From assembly GCF_003418935.1 (NCBI RefSeq), contig NZ_QVMT01000007.1, forward strand, positions 186,001-250,000: a stretch of DNA of 64,000 bases, read 5' to 3'. Under the pieces are notes generated by a model that had not been told where the DNA came from, searched no databases, and saw only the letters and a program-made list of their open reading frames with translations. Shown here one piece after another: positions 32,443 through 42,112 of this stretch; position 1 is the stretch's first letter; each line of letters opens with the position of its first letter. Both the position numbers and the translations under genes were made by a program. The DNA is from Emticicia sp. C21. Lineage in GTDB: Bacteria > Bacteroidota > Bacteroidia > Cytophagales > Spirosomataceae.

Positions 32443-33966
32443 ATGCTCCAGTTATCTTCTCCACTCATTATTATTGTTGTGGCTGCTATTGTTCTGTTTG
32501 TGACAATTACCGCACTTATTTCAAGGTATAAACGATGCCCGTCTGATAAAATTCTGGTTATTTATGGTAGAACCGGAGGAACCTCTGCAAAGTGTGTTCA
32601 CGGCGGTGGTGCATTCATCTGGCCTGTTATTCAGGATTATGCCTTTCTGGACCTGAAACCAATCTCTATTGAAGCCAATCTGACTAATGCCCTGAGCCGT
32701 CAGAATATCCGAGTAGATGTACCCTGCCGTTTTACCATTGCGATTTCAACCGAAGCAGATAGTATGAACAATGCAGCTGAAAGATTATTAGGTTTGACAG
32801 CAGAACAAATTCAGGAGTTATCAAAAGATATCCTTTTTGGCCAGTTACGTCTGGTAATTGCTACCATGACTATTGAAGAAATTAACTCAGATAGAGACAA
32901 ATTCCTTGAAAATATCTCTAAAAACGTAGATACAGAGTTGAAGAAAATCGGTCTGAAACTCATTAACGTAAACGTAACTGATATTAAAGATGAATCGGGG
33001 TACATAGCCGCTCTGGGTAAAGAAGCAGCAGCAAAAGCTATCAACGAAGCAAAAATCAGCGTGGCAGAACAAGAGAAAATCGGCGAAACCGGAAAAGCGA
33101 TAGCTGACCGCGAAAGAGATACCCAGATTGCAGAAACCCATAGGGACCGCGACGTAAAAATAGCTATCACCCAGAAAGACCGGGAAATCAGCATTGCCGC
33201 TGCCGGAAAAGACGAAGCCATCGGTAAAGCAGAAGCGCAGAGAGATACCCGTGTAAAAACCTCAGAAGCCAATGCGATAGCTGTAAAAGGAGAAAATGAA
33301 GCGAAAATTGCCATAGCCAATTCAGAGGCTTTAAGAAGAGAAAAAGAAGCAGAAGCGCTTCGTATAGCTATTTCAGCTGAAAAAGTACAGCAGGCCAAAG
33401 CTCTGGAAGAAGCCTACCTGGCCGAGCAAAAAGCTGAGTTAGCGCGTTCGGAAAGAGAACGTTCTACACAGATCGCCAATATTGTGATTCCGGCTGAAAT
33501 AGCCAAGCAAAGAGCCATTATAGAAGCTCAGGCCGATGCTGAAAGAATCAGAGAGAATGCCAAAGGGGAAGCCGATGCCATTTTTGCCAAAATGGAAGCA
33601 GAAGCCAAAGGTCTCTACGAAATCTTAACCAAACAGGCCGAGGGCTACAGAGAAGTGGTAGCTGCTGCGGGCGGCGACCCAACCAAAGCTTTTCAGTTAT
33701 TATTGATTGAAAAATTGCCTGAATTAGTAAAAACTCAGGTAGAAGCTGTTAAAAATATCAAAATTGATAAAATTACGGTTTGGGATTCGGGCAATGGTAC
33801 AGGTGAGAATGGCAATTCAAGTACTGCCAATTTTGTATCAGGTATGATGAAAACAGTTCCCCCTCTGAATGATTTATTCAATATGGCGGGACTTAATCTA
33901 CCTACTTATCTGAAAGGTGAAGAACAGCCGGAACCTCCTAAAGAGGAGTCGAAATCCAAAAAATAG
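32443..33966 (+). CDS. Flotillin-family protein (SPFH/band 7)
   Basis: 507 residues. An N-terminal membrane hairpin (about 7-26) precedes the SPFH domain (about 30-190, with VDVPCRFTIAISTEADSM). A long Glu/Ala/Lys-rich coiled coil (about 190-410) holds the EAxxE-type repeats of flotillins, and the C-terminus is QVEAVKNIKIDKITVWDSG. Flotillins scaffold membrane microdomains with their NfeD partner, encoded directly upstream. A perfect hairpin terminator follows 23 bp downstream. Confidence 0.94.
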   Translation: MLQLSSPLIIIVVAAIVLFVTITALISRYKRCPSDKILVIYGRTGGTSAKCVHGGGAFIWPVIQDYAFLDLKPISIEANLTNALSRQNIRVDVPCRFTIAISTEADSMNNAAERLLGLTAEQIQELSKDILFGQLRLVIATMTIEEINSDRDKFLENISKNVDTELKKIGLKLINVNVTDIKDESGYIAALGKEAAAKAINEAKISVAEQEKIGETGKAIADRERDTQIAETHRDRDVKIAITQKDREISIAAAGKDEAIGKAEAQRDTRVKTSEANAIAVKGENEAKIAIANSEALRREKEAEALRIAISAEKVQQAKALEEAYLAEQKAELARSERERSTQIANIVIPAEIAKQRAIIEAQADAERIRENAKGEADAIFAKMEAEAKGLYEILTKQAEGYREVVAAAGGDPTKAFQLLLIEKLPELVKTQVEAVKNIKIDKITVWDSGNGTGENGNSSTANFVSGMMKTVPPLNDLFNMAGLNLPTYLKGEEQPEPPKEESKSKK

Positions 33967-33989
33967 ATACATCTCATCATTAAAATTCT

Positions 33990-34027
33990 AATAGTGCTAT
34001 CACTCATTAATGAGTGATAGCACTATT
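33990..34027 (+). terminator. Terminator after the NfeD-flotillin operon
   Basis: A perfect 38-base palindrome (two 19-base arms, no spacer) with T's in the right arm, 23 bp after the flotillin stop. Confidence 0.85.
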
Positions 34028-34166
34028 TTTGTTAAAAATGATGGTAAAAAAACATTCTATATGTAACTTAGCAGTCCCTTTGAGAAAAGGTTATGATTTT
34101 GTTATAAATCACCATTATTTTTGAAAATGGCTGATTTAATATTATTTACCGAAGATAATTTTACTC

Positions 34167-35360
34167 ATGTCAATTGACTTAAAAATAAAACGTTTAGCAC
34201 AGGAATATGCGTCTGAAACTATTGCTAATCGTCGTTATTTACATACTAACCCCGAACTTTCTTTTCAAGAATATAATACTGCACGTTTTGTAGCGCAAAA
34301 GCTCAAAGATATTGGTTTGACTCCACAAGAAGGCATTGCAGACACCGGAGTAGTAGCCATTATTGAAGGAAAAAATCCTGAAAGTAAAGTGATAGGTTTA
34401 AGAGCTGACATGGATGCTTTGCCCATTTTTGAAAAAAATGAGGTGCCTTATAAATCTATTAACGAAGGTGTAATGCACGCTTGCGGGCATGATGTACATA
34501 CATCCTCCTTATTAGGTACAGCAAAAATTTTGCACCAATTGCGTGAGGAGTTTGAGGGAACTGTAAAATTGGTGTTCCAACCTGCCGAAGAAAAAGCACC
34601 CGGTGGAGCATCTATCATGATTAAAGAGGGTGTTTTAGAAAATCCTGCGCCTGCAGGCATGCTTGGGCAACACGTAGCACCTAATATTCCGGTGGGAAAG
34701 ATTGGTTTCCGTGAGGGAATGTACATGGCAAGTACCGATGAATTGTATATGACCATTAAAGGTAAAGGTGGACATGGCGCGATGCCGGACCAATTAATTG
34801 ACCCTGTACTTATTGCATCTCATGTAATAGTCTCACTTCAACAGATTATCTCTCGTAATCGTAAACCTGCCAATCCATCGGTATTGTCCTTCGGACGATT
34901 TATAGCTGATGGGGTTACCAACGTGATTCCGAATGAGGTAACCATTCAGGGGACATTCCGTTGTATGGATGAAGAGTGGAGAGAAGACGGTCTGCGTCGA
35001 ATGAAAAAAATGGCTGAAGGTATTACCGAAGCGATGGGTGGGGTTTGTGATTTTGAAATAGTCAAGGGTTATCCTTTCCTGAAAAATCATCCGGAATTAA
35101 CCCGCCGTATGAAGAATGAAGCTATCGAATATATGGGCAGGGAAAATGTAATTGATCTTGATTTATGGATGGCAGGTGAAGATTTTGCATTTTATTCACA
35201 GGTAGTAGATTCCTGTTTTTATAGATTAGGTACCCGTAACGAAGCCCGTGGCATCGTTTCAGGCGTGCATACACCTACTTTTGATGTTGACGAAACTGCA
35301 CTTGAAATAGGTCCCGGGCTGATGTCATGGCTAGCAATCCGTGAATTAGCCAAACAATAA
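34167..35360 (+). CDS. M20-family amidohydrolase (N-acyl-amino-acid/hippurate hydrolase type)
   Basis: 397 residues. Metal-site motifs of the M20D group are all present: HACGHDVH (Cys106, His108), QPAEEKAPGGA, GMLGQHVAP and, near the C-terminus, WMAGEDFAFYS. The lid domain lies between (KGKGGHGAMPDQL). The enzymes cleave acyl groups from amino acids, or IAA conjugates and hippurate, in the cytoplasm. It is preceded by a terminator and followed by 120 bp without features, so it is a single transcription unit. The substrate is unknown. Confidence 0.92.
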   Translation: MSIDLKIKRLAQEYASETIANRRYLHTNPELSFQEYNTARFVAQKLKDIGLTPQEGIADTGVVAIIEGKNPESKVIGLRADMDALPIFEKNEVPYKSINEGVMHACGHDVHTSSLLGTAKILHQLREEFEGTVKLVFQPAEEKAPGGASIMIKEGVLENPAPAGMLGQHVAPNIPVGKIGFREGMYMASTDELYMTIKGKGGHGAMPDQLIDPVLIASHVIVSLQQIISRNRKPANPSVLSFGRFIADGVTNVIPNEVTIQGTFRCMDEEWREDGLRRMKKMAEGITEAMGGVCDFEIVKGYPFLKNHPELTRRMKNEAIEYMGRENVIDLDLWMAGEDFAFYSQVVDSCFYRLGTRNEARGIVSGVHTPTFDVDETALEIGPGLMSWLAIRELAKQ

Positions 35361-35482
35361 CTACATAATGTTAGTTTAACCTTATACCATATAACTTTTG
35401 TTCGTGAACTTTTGCTCGTAAAATTATGCCCTTAAACTGCTCCTATTTACTTTGTCAACTGTTAAAGTTATAGTAAAAGTTT

Positions 35483-35803
35483 ATGAAAATTTTAATTATC
35501 CTATTACAAGTATTGGGAGCCATCACTATATTTCCGTGGTTCTCAATGGCGGGTTTATCTTTTATAGTTTTTAACCCCACTAAGCCTATAAGAAAGCAAC
35601 TGCCCTGGCTTTTTATTATGGCAATTTTCACTTATCCATTTATTCTCGGCAGCAGCTATTGGTGGTCTTGGACAAATTTCTTAGAGGGGTATCCTAAAAG
35701 AGCCATTTTCTTTAGTTGTTTACCTCTTATCGTTTTCGGCATTGCCTATTTACTCATCGCAAATCTGACTGATTTTATACAGAAAATCAGAGCAAAAAAA
35801 TAA
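35483..35803 (+). CDS. Small hypothetical membrane protein
   Basis: 106 residues with three hydrophobic segments (ILLQVLGAITIFPWFSMAG, LFIMAIFTYPFILGSSYWWS, FFSCLPLIVFGIAYLLI) and a basic C-terminus. No family recognised. Its stop codon lies within the stem of a bidirectional hairpin terminator shared with the convergent DUF3298 gene. Confidence 0.65.
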   Translation: MKILIILLQVLGAITIFPWFSMAGLSFIVFNPTKPIRKQLPWLFIMAIFTYPFILGSSYWWSWTNFLEGYPKRAIFFSCLPLIVFGIAYLLIANLTDFIQKIRAKK

Positions 35804-35825
35804 GGTGCCTCGTGCACCTTATTTT
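35797..35825. terminator. Bidirectional terminator between convergent genes
   Basis: A perfect 12-bp stem (35797-35808 with 35814-35825) and a 5-base loop, A-rich on one side and T-rich on the other. It covers the stop codon of the upstream plus-strand gene. Confidence 0.8.
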
Positions 35826-35828
35826 CTT

Positions 35829-36650
35829 TTATTTACCTGCATATTTCTCAACCACAATACCCTTAAGCTCCTGCCAAGGTATATCCAAAATAATCATCCC
35901 GCGGGCATAAGCGGCTACTTCATAAGGATTATATAATAATCGTAATCCTTCTTTGGAAATACCTATATTCTGCGGCAAAATGAACTTGTTTTCAGGGAAA
36001 AAGTAATCTTCCATTTTAAACTCCATGCCATTCTCTTTTGCCATTGCGGTTTCTTCTGCTTTAAATTTTATTTCTGCGAGTTTATTTAAAGCCAATGTAT
36101 CTTTAACTATCTCATGCAATTCCAATAGTTTACCGGTAAGAGCATCAAAATTATAGAAAGAAGTATAATAATTCCCATGTGCTCCACCTGTATAAGTAGA
36201 TTCGTTATAATATAATGAAATTACACCTGGTGAAATCCACAAAGTATCTCCTAAAGCCTCATAGGTGTAAACCATATTGGGAGCATCAGGCATTTCTTTT
36301 CTGGCCTGCTCTACAGCAACAAAGAATGCCTTTGAAGCTTCTGATAAATTACCGGCTGTTTTATTATTACCTTCAGGGTCTGCTACTCCGGAGAGTCCTT
36401 TGAGTGGCAAGGCTGCCATAAAAGCATTAATTTTACTAATAATAGAATCATTTCCTCCAGTAAGTTTAGGATACCTGATATCTAAAGTAGAGATTAACGT
36501 ATCACCGCCTGAAGTATAATACGGTGCACTCTCTTGTTTGAAACTCACACTATCAACCGCAATTGGGGCAGTAGTGGTTGTAGATTCCTTCCCGGATTGG
36601 CAGGCTGAAATGCCCCCTACTAAAACCATTAAGTAGATTATTTTTTTCAT
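35829..36650 (-). CDS. DUF4163/DUF3298 (RsiV-like) lipoprotein
   Basis: 273 residues. Lipoprotein signal MKKIIYLMVLVGGISACQSG with Cys17. The two-part body matches DUF4163 (about 40-140) and DUF3298 (about 160-265: YNESTYTGGAHGNYYTSFYN and LDIPWQELKGIV), the arrangement of the lysozyme-sensing anti-sigma factor RsiV. Here there is no transmembrane or sigma-binding part, so it is a periplasm-facing lipoprotein, not an anti-sigma factor. Lysozyme binding is a possibility from the family only. Transcribed alone. Confidence 0.82.
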   Translation of the reverse strand: MKKIIYLMVLVGGISACQSGKESTTTTAPIAVDSVSFKQESAPYYTSGGDTLISTLDIRYPKLTGGNDSIISKINAFMAALPLKGLSGVADPEGNNKTAGNLSEASKAFFVAVEQARKEMPDAPNMVYTYEALGDTLWISPGVISLYYNESTYTGGAHGNYYTSFYNFDALTGKLLELHEIVKDTLALNKLAEIKFKAEETAMAKENGMEFKMEDYFFPENKFILPQNIGISKEGLRLLYNPYEVAAYARGMIILDIPWQELKGIVVEKYAGK

Positions 36651-36750
36651 TTATCAGGAGTTTGTTTGCCAAATATAAAGGTTTCTTTAATCTTGAGAAC
36701 GGAATATAAAACAAAATGCTGAAATTTGAGGGCTCAAAAAGCCATCAGGC

Positions 36751-38028
36751 ATGGCGCGTATAAACAAATACCACGGAATGAAAATCTTTCAAAGACTAAG
36801 CGATAACTCTTTACCTATACAGTGGCATCATTTTTTGTTTTATATTCTATTAGTAGCTGTTATCCCTCACACAGGTTTTTGGTTTGATTTAAACAACGAC
36901 TGGCCTCGTTGGTCTTATTACGCCTTTGAGCATGGTTTAAGTCAAATATATAATTCTGATACCAACTATATGCCCTTTTACCTGCATGGACTCTATTGGT
37001 TCGGTAAAATGCAAGGCAGCAAAGAGTTGATTTATGGCAATAGTTATCAGCTTAAATACTTCTTTCTATTATTTGATTTTGGCTGTGCCTTATCTCTGGC
37101 CTGGGCATTAAGAAAATACTATTCAGTTAAATTTATTGAGTATCTTTTATTATTCAATCTGGGTTATCTCTATTGTACAATTATCTGGGGGCAGTTAGAT
37201 AGCGTACCTACGACTATGGTTGTTTTAGGGATTATCTGCCTTTATGAACGAAAAATGCTTTGGGCGGCATTCTTTTGTACACTCTCTATCTATGTAAAGC
37301 TACAGGCCATCATATTTGTGCCGTTTTTTGTGATCTTATTGGTTTATCAATTCTCACAAAAATTTGATAAATGGCTTTTAGCAAAAATGTTAGGTATTTC
37401 TTTGCTTACCCAACTCTGGTTATTAAGTCCGTTTATAGTGGGAGGTACATTCTGGAATTTCGTTAAGGTAGTGAGAGAATCAGTGGGCTTTTTCCCTAGA
37501 GTATCCTGGAATGCCTATAATTTATGGTATCTCCTGATTAAAGAAGACCCTACTTTATTAAATGATACACTAACTTTTGCAGGCTTAACCTACAAAAAAT
37601 GGGGATTTTTCCTATTTTTTGGCTCATCTGCCTTAGTATTTATACCGCTTTTATTCCGAACGTATATTTTAGTAAGATTCAAAAAATTGGCTGATAGGGA
37701 TTATTACGCTTTGGTATGGCTTACTGCTGCCACTATAGCCACCTTATTCTTTTTTGTGAATACCCAGATGCACGAGAGGTACTCCTACCCTGCCATTGCT
37801 TTGTATTTTGCTTATGCACTGATGACTGGGCAATATTCACTATTTGCTATGATTTCGGTAGCACATTTAGCCAACGTAGATGGAATGAATAAATATTTTG
37901 GACTGAATCCGTTCAAACCGGAATACACAGCTCTCCTATTTGGTTTGATTCTGCTCATTTCTTTTATCAAACTATTTAACTGGACAAAGAGTATCCGACT
38001 GGCACATAACAAGCAAGCTAATATATAA
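36751..38028 (+). CDS. GT-C-type membrane glycosyltransferase
   Basis: 425 residues with about ten hydrophobic segments. The first periplasmic loop has WFDLNNDWPRWSYYAFEHGL, with acidic residues as expected for a polyprenyl-phosphate-sugar-dependent GT-C enzyme, and later IIWGQLDSVPTTMVV and TQMHERYSYPAIALYFAY, typical of Gpi18-like mannosyltransferases and related GT-C proteins. The family transfers a sugar from a lipid carrier on the outer face of the inner membrane. No other glycan genes adjoin, so the product is unknown. Start could be at 36751 or the nearby internal ATG (MKIFQR). Confidence 0.78.
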   Translation: MARINKYHGMKIFQRLSDNSLPIQWHHFLFYILLVAVIPHTGFWFDLNNDWPRWSYYAFEHGLSQIYNSDTNYMPFYLHGLYWFGKMQGSKELIYGNSYQLKYFFLLFDFGCALSLAWALRKYYSVKFIEYLLLFNLGYLYCTIIWGQLDSVPTTMVVLGIICLYERKMLWAAFFCTLSIYVKLQAIIFVPFFVILLVYQFSQKFDKWLLAKMLGISLLTQLWLLSPFIVGGTFWNFVKVVRESVGFFPRVSWNAYNLWYLLIKEDPTLLNDTLTFAGLTYKKWGFFLFFGSSALVFIPLLFRTYILVRFKKLADRDYYALVWLTAATIATLFFFVNTQMHERYSYPAIALYFAYALMTGQYSLFAMISVAHLANVDGMNKYFGLNPFKPEYTALLFGLILLISFIKLFNWTKSIRLAHNKQANI

Positions 38029-38217
38029 GTTTACTATTATTTGAGTAAATTTTGTAATATTGATTGTCAAATTAATAAACTTTTATGCTTTGGCTTTCAA
38101 AAAAACAACTAAAGAATATCGAATATTCAAAATATATAATCTAGTCAATTAATACAAAATAACCTATTTATCCTATAAATTCTAATTTTACAAGTAAAAC
38201 TAAAATTTCAGAAAAAA

Positions 38218-38658
38218 TTGAAAATCACAAATATTTCTACCCTTTTCCTTCTTGGAATTATCATACTTATGCTCAGTTCTTGTAACAAGCAAATAAACCC
38301 ATTAACCTACACTAAGGGTCAATTGATTTTTGGGAGTGGTGGTGGATTTGCTAATCAGGTCAACGAATACAGGTTGCTGGAAAATAAGCGCCTCTTATTT
38401 AGAAAGAATAACGATACGATCTTTACCGATTTAGGTAAACAAAAAGGGAAAACTGTCAAAAAGCTTTTAAAAGAATCAGAAGCTCTGTTTCAGGAGACAT
38501 CTGGCATCAACGAACCCGGTAACATGTATTATTTTGTACGATTGCAGAAAGATCAACAGACCCAATCGGCAGTCTGGGGAAGACCCAATACTCAAGTACC
38601 TGAAAAAGCCAAAGAATTGCACAAAGAGTTAATGAATTTAGTGCCTGCAACAAAGTAA
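38218..38658 (+). CDS. Hypothetical lipoprotein, TTG start
   Basis: 146 residues. The signal MKITNISTLFLLGIIILMLS ends at a lipobox Cys (SSC). A TTG at 38218 is the only start that gives a basic N-terminus before the hydrophobic core. The body (TKGQLIFGSGGGFANQVNEY, FRKNNDTIFTDLGK, WGRPNTQVPEKAKELHKE) is not a family I can name, though small lipoproteins with FAxxVxxYxLLE segments recur in Bacteroidota. It is transcribed between a GT-C gene and a large surface-protein gene. Confidence 0.6.
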   Translation: MKITNISTLFLLGIIILMLSSCNKQINPLTYTKGQLIFGSGGGFANQVNEYRLLENKRLLFRKNNDTIFTDLGKQKGKTVKKLLKESEALFQETSGINEPGNMYYFVRLQKDQQTQSAVWGRPNTQVPEKAKELHKELMNLVPATK

Positions 38659-38895
38659 GAATAAGCTTTCTCAAGTAATTTTATTGAGTAAAAGAGAAAT
38701 TCCAGTAAGGTTTTAGGATTGCAACCGCGGAATTGAGTTTGTCTATTCCGCAGGAAATAAGTGTTGATATATATATGAAATACTCCGAAATCTTATTTAG
38801 CCTTATAAAGAAACTCTGCGCTTAATCCATCAAGTAGCAGTTAAAAACTATTTCTCACCGGAAATAAATCCTCACTTCATCCCTAAATATCTTCA

Positions 38896-38909
38896 CCTCA
38901 TGCATGAGG
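38896..38909. promoter_or_regulatory. Perfect 14-bp palindrome upstream of the ELWxxDGT gene
   Basis: CCTCATGCATGAGG ends 25 bp before the -7 box at 38935-38942. It may be an operator. The remainder of the 308-bp gap holds only a weak 7-bp hairpin at 38727-38751. Confidence 0.35.
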
Positions 38910-38934
38910 CTATTTTCAAATTTTCATTAGCAGA

Positions 38935-38942
38935 TAATTTTG
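38935..38942 (+). promoter_or_regulatory. -7 box of the ELWxxDGT protein gene
   Basis: TAATTTTG fits TAnnTTTG and lies 24 bp before the ATG at 38967. It overlaps the longer reading frame beginning at 38940 and so argues for the 38967 start. Confidence 0.5.
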
Positions 38943-38966
38943 ACCAAAAATCAAAAACAAAAAGCT

Positions 38967-41900
38967 ATGAAAGCACTTTTAATAATCGTTTTTTCTCTTT
39001 TCATATCTGCTGGCTTCGCTCAGACTTCTCTTTTAACAGAAATCAAATCATCAACACAAAGTTCTTATCCACGCTATGGAGTAGATGTAAATGGAACTTA
39101 TTATTTTGTGGCAGGTATGGCCAATTCACCTGATTATGGTTTTTGGAAATCAGACGGAACACCCGGAGGCACCACTAAAATCATTACTACAACCGGAACC
39201 CGACCTCAGGCCAACATCCGGACAAAAGAAAATATTATCCCTTTTGGTAATAAGGCTCTTTTAATAGCCTCTGATTATTATAATAACTTAAACTTTGAGT
39301 TATGGATAACAGACGGAACACCCGCAGGTACTTTTCTGCTAAAAGATATTAATACTCCCGGTAGAGCATCTGATATTAAGAATGTCAAAGTCGTTTCTGG
39401 CAAGGGAGCACTTAAAGCCTTTTTCAGTGCCAACAACGGAACATTGGGCGAAGAGCTCTGGGTAACTGACGGCACGCCTGACGGGACTAAACTAGTGAAA
39501 GATATTTATCCCGGAAGCAACAGTTCATTACCATCAGATTTTGTGCAATTACAGGATAAAGTGCTTTTCTCAGCCACTGAACCAACACATGGTCGTGAAC
39601 TTTGGATAACTGATGGCACTGAAGCAGGAACCGAATTAGTAAAAGATATTTATCCCGGAAGCAACAGTTCATTTGTCAACAACAGTAAAATAGTAGTCAA
39701 TGATAATACTGCTTTCGTTAATTTAAAAGATGGTACATTAGTCAACACTACAATATTAGTACGCACAGCAGGCACATTTAATACTACTTTTTCAATCGGA
39801 AGCAGTTTTGCAAATCCAGACAATCTAACGCTCTTTAATGGGAAAGTATATTTTACAACAAGTCCTTCAAGTGGAGGAAATCTTTATTATATAGATAATA
39901 ATTCTATACCGGTTACTATAGCCAACGATTTTACTTATTATAGCTGGAGAGCCGAAAACCTTACGGTTTCTAACGATAAATTATTTCTTTTAATTAATAA
40001 CTCTGGCGGACAAACAAATTTAGGAGTGATTGAATCGTCTGTAGATTCAGAAATTGCACATCTGATACAAGTAACCGGGGCAAATATTGATCCCTTTCCC
40101 ACTAATCCTGAGAAAAGAAAACTGATACCTACATCTAACGGAAATATTTATTTCTTTACCGGGCAAACATCGCCAGGATACAGACTCTGGTTTTCTAATG
40201 GAACACAGCAGGGAACTACGAATATTCTGAATTTATGGTTTGGAAATTATTCCTACGTCAGAACCTTTAATAATAAATTGTTTTTTATTACGAATGATAT
40301 TGAGGGGAAAAATCAATGCTATGTAACGGATAATGGCAGTGATGCAGTATTGGTAAAAAACCTTACTCCCGATCTGAACATTGATAACGTTTATCCCCTG
40401 GTACAATCCGGTGATTGGTTTTATTTTTCTGCTTATAATCCTGCTACAGGCTACGAGCTTTATAAATCAAACGGTATAACGAATACCTTTGTAAAGGATA
40501 TTGATGTCACCTATAAAAGTAATGATTACAATTTTTCTAAAACGGTTAGTAACTCAAACGGTTTATTTTTCTTAGCTGATGATGGTAAAAATGGTTTGGA
40601 ACTTTGGAAAACCAATGGCAAACAAGTGGGTACTAGCTTGTTTTCAGATTTGAACTCCTACCCAATGCCGGAGACAACTATAGCCCAAGAAGATGCCTTT
40701 GATTATTATAGCAATTCTTCAAAATTCTGGGATTTATATGAATTTAATGACCAGATATATATCATGACTTATAAAGGAATATGGATAACCAATGGAATAT
40801 ATCCGCCTATACAACTCTATGAAGGCCCAAGGCTTAGTCAGTTAGGTTATTCCAATAAATTTGAAGCAGCTAATGGTCTGGTTTATTTCAATGTGGTTAA
40901 TGAATTATGGCAAACCGCTGGAAGCCCTGAAAGCACTACAAAAGTGGGAGTAGTTGATAATACCCGCCCTAATGATTCTTACTATATAAGAGGATTAAGA
41001 GCCATAAATCATAAGCTGTATTTTATAGGATATTCGACTATGTATGGCGATGAAGTATATAAATATGATGGAGGGAATATATCGCTGGTGAAAGATGCGA
41101 TACCCGGGCAAAATATGTATATATTTAGCTCAGAAACAGAGGTTGTAGGCAATAGCTTTTATTATACCAAATTTAGTTCGGCTGAAGGGTGTCAATTGTA
41201 TGTAACTGATGGCACTGAAGCTAATACAAGACTTCTACATTCATTTGGAACTGCCGGATCTTGTCCGAGCTACCTTACTAATTTTAAAGATTCGCTTCTG
41301 GTTTTTCAGGCCTATGATAGTGAAAATGGATCTGAACTCTGGAAGTCCGATGGAACAGTAGCCGGCACTAAACTTGTAAAAGATATTTATCCGGGTACAG
41401 GTTCAGGCTCACCTATAAATTACGCGAATAAGATTAAATATGCAGTATTTGAAGACGACGTCTATTTCCTTGCTTCTACACCAGCCAATGGCAGGCAATT
41501 ATTTAAATCTGATTTGACCCCAGAGGGCACCATACCTCTTTCTGACATTACTAATATATATGCCTACGCTGCCAGAGGAGGTGTGTATTTTGCTGATGGA
41601 GGTTCGGATTCAGAACCAGTAAAAATTGAGTCTACTTCTGCATCTAAAAGGTTGTTGGCTAATATTGTACCTAACGGGCATTCACTTCCACAATATTTTG
41701 TAGGGCACAATGGCCTTATATTTACGAGAATAGCTCTCCCAAACGGCACGCATCAGATTCATGTTTTCAAAGACTGTAAAAATAATGCTATATTGGCTGG
41801 GGATATTAATTATCTATACACTCAAGCTTATGATACTATTAAGAGTAGCAATACCATTACAGCTGATAAGTCTTATAAATTAATTGCAGGCAAATCTATT

Positions 41901-41987
41901 GAGTTAACATCCGGTTTTGTAGCTGATAGTAATTCGATTTTTGAAGCTAAAATAGAAGCCTGTGTGCATAGCACAACTGATAATTAG
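38967..41987 (+). CDS. ELWxxDGT-repeat surface protein with C-terminal 3-coathanger stack domain
   Basis: About 1006 residues. Signal peptide MKALLIIVFSLFISAGFAQ. ELWxxDGT-type repeats occur throughout: ELWITDGTPAGT, ELWVTDGTPDGT, ELWITDGTEAGT, LYVTDGTEANT and ELWKSDGTVAGT, each followed by a VKDIYPGS-type segment, consistent with a large beta-propeller. The C-terminal 70 residues (ITADKSYKLIAGKSIELTSG and FEAKIEAC) match the 3-coathanger stack domain of Bacteroidota surface proteins, also found at the end of the GH97 protein in this window. The function is unknown; secretion is clear. A strong hairpin terminator follows. Confidence 0.86.
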   Translation: MKALLIIVFSLFISAGFAQTSLLTEIKSSTQSSYPRYGVDVNGTYYFVAGMANSPDYGFWKSDGTPGGTTKIITTTGTRPQANIRTKENIIPFGNKALLIASDYYNNLNFELWITDGTPAGTFLLKDINTPGRASDIKNVKVVSGKGALKAFFSANNGTLGEELWVTDGTPDGTKLVKDIYPGSNSSLPSDFVQLQDKVLFSATEPTHGRELWITDGTEAGTELVKDIYPGSNSSFVNNSKIVVNDNTAFVNLKDGTLVNTTILVRTAGTFNTTFSIGSSFANPDNLTLFNGKVYFTTSPSSGGNLYYIDNNSIPVTIANDFTYYSWRAENLTVSNDKLFLLINNSGGQTNLGVIESSVDSEIAHLIQVTGANIDPFPTNPEKRKLIPTSNGNIYFFTGQTSPGYRLWFSNGTQQGTTNILNLWFGNYSYVRTFNNKLFFITNDIEGKNQCYVTDNGSDAVLVKNLTPDLNIDNVYPLVQSGDWFYFSAYNPATGYELYKSNGITNTFVKDIDVTYKSNDYNFSKTVSNSNGLFFLADDGKNGLELWKTNGKQVGTSLFSDLNSYPMPETTIAQEDAFDYYSNSSKFWDLYEFNDQIYIMTYKGIWITNGIYPPIQLYEGPRLSQLGYSNKFEAANGLVYFNVVNELWQTAGSPESTTKVGVVDNTRPNDSYYIRGLRAINHKLYFIGYSTMYGDEVYKYDGGNISLVKDAIPGQNMYIFSSETEVVGNSFYYTKFSSAEGCQLYVTDGTEANTRLLHSFGTAGSCPSYLTNFKDSLLVFQAYDSENGSELWKSDGTVAGTKLVKDIYPGTGSGSPINYANKIKYAVFEDDVYFLASTPANGRQLFKSDLTPEGTIPLSDITNIYAYAARGGVYFADGGSDSEPVKIESTSASKRLLANIVPNGHSLPQYFVGHNGLIFTRIALPNGTHQIHVFKDCKNNAILAGDINYLYTQAYDTIKSSNTITADKSYKLIAGKSIELTSGFVADSNSIFEAKIEACVHSTTDN

Positions 41988-42015
41988 GCCTTCAAAAAAG
42001 CAAATATAAGCTGAG

Positions 42016-42057
42016 AAAGCTAATAGGTATGAATAACCATTCATACCTATTAGCTTT
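42016..42057 (+). terminator. Terminator after the ELWxxDGT gene
   Basis: A perfect 19-bp stem (42016-42034 with 42039-42057) and a 4-base loop, 28 bp after the stop codon, with T's in the right arm. Confidence 0.88.
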
Positions 42058-42112
42058 TAAACCATATAAATAAAGCTAAATTTTCCCATGCGCTAGAATC
42101 TTCCACTAATAC

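Noticed and set aside
32811-33398. 195-codon minus-strand frame inside the flotillin gene
   Set aside because: A Ser/Ala-rich antisense shadow of the Glu/Ala coiled coil; the plus-strand gene is unambiguous.
35829-36650. Anti-sigma factor RsiV
   Set aside because: The DUF4163/DUF3298 body matches, but there is no membrane helix, no sigma-binding part and no sigma-factor gene beside it; it is a lipoprotein.
37998-38012. TGGCAC-N5-AAGC, a sigma54-like match with correct spacing
   Set aside because: It lies within the end of the GT-C coding sequence, has a poor -12 box and no gene start at a suitable distance.
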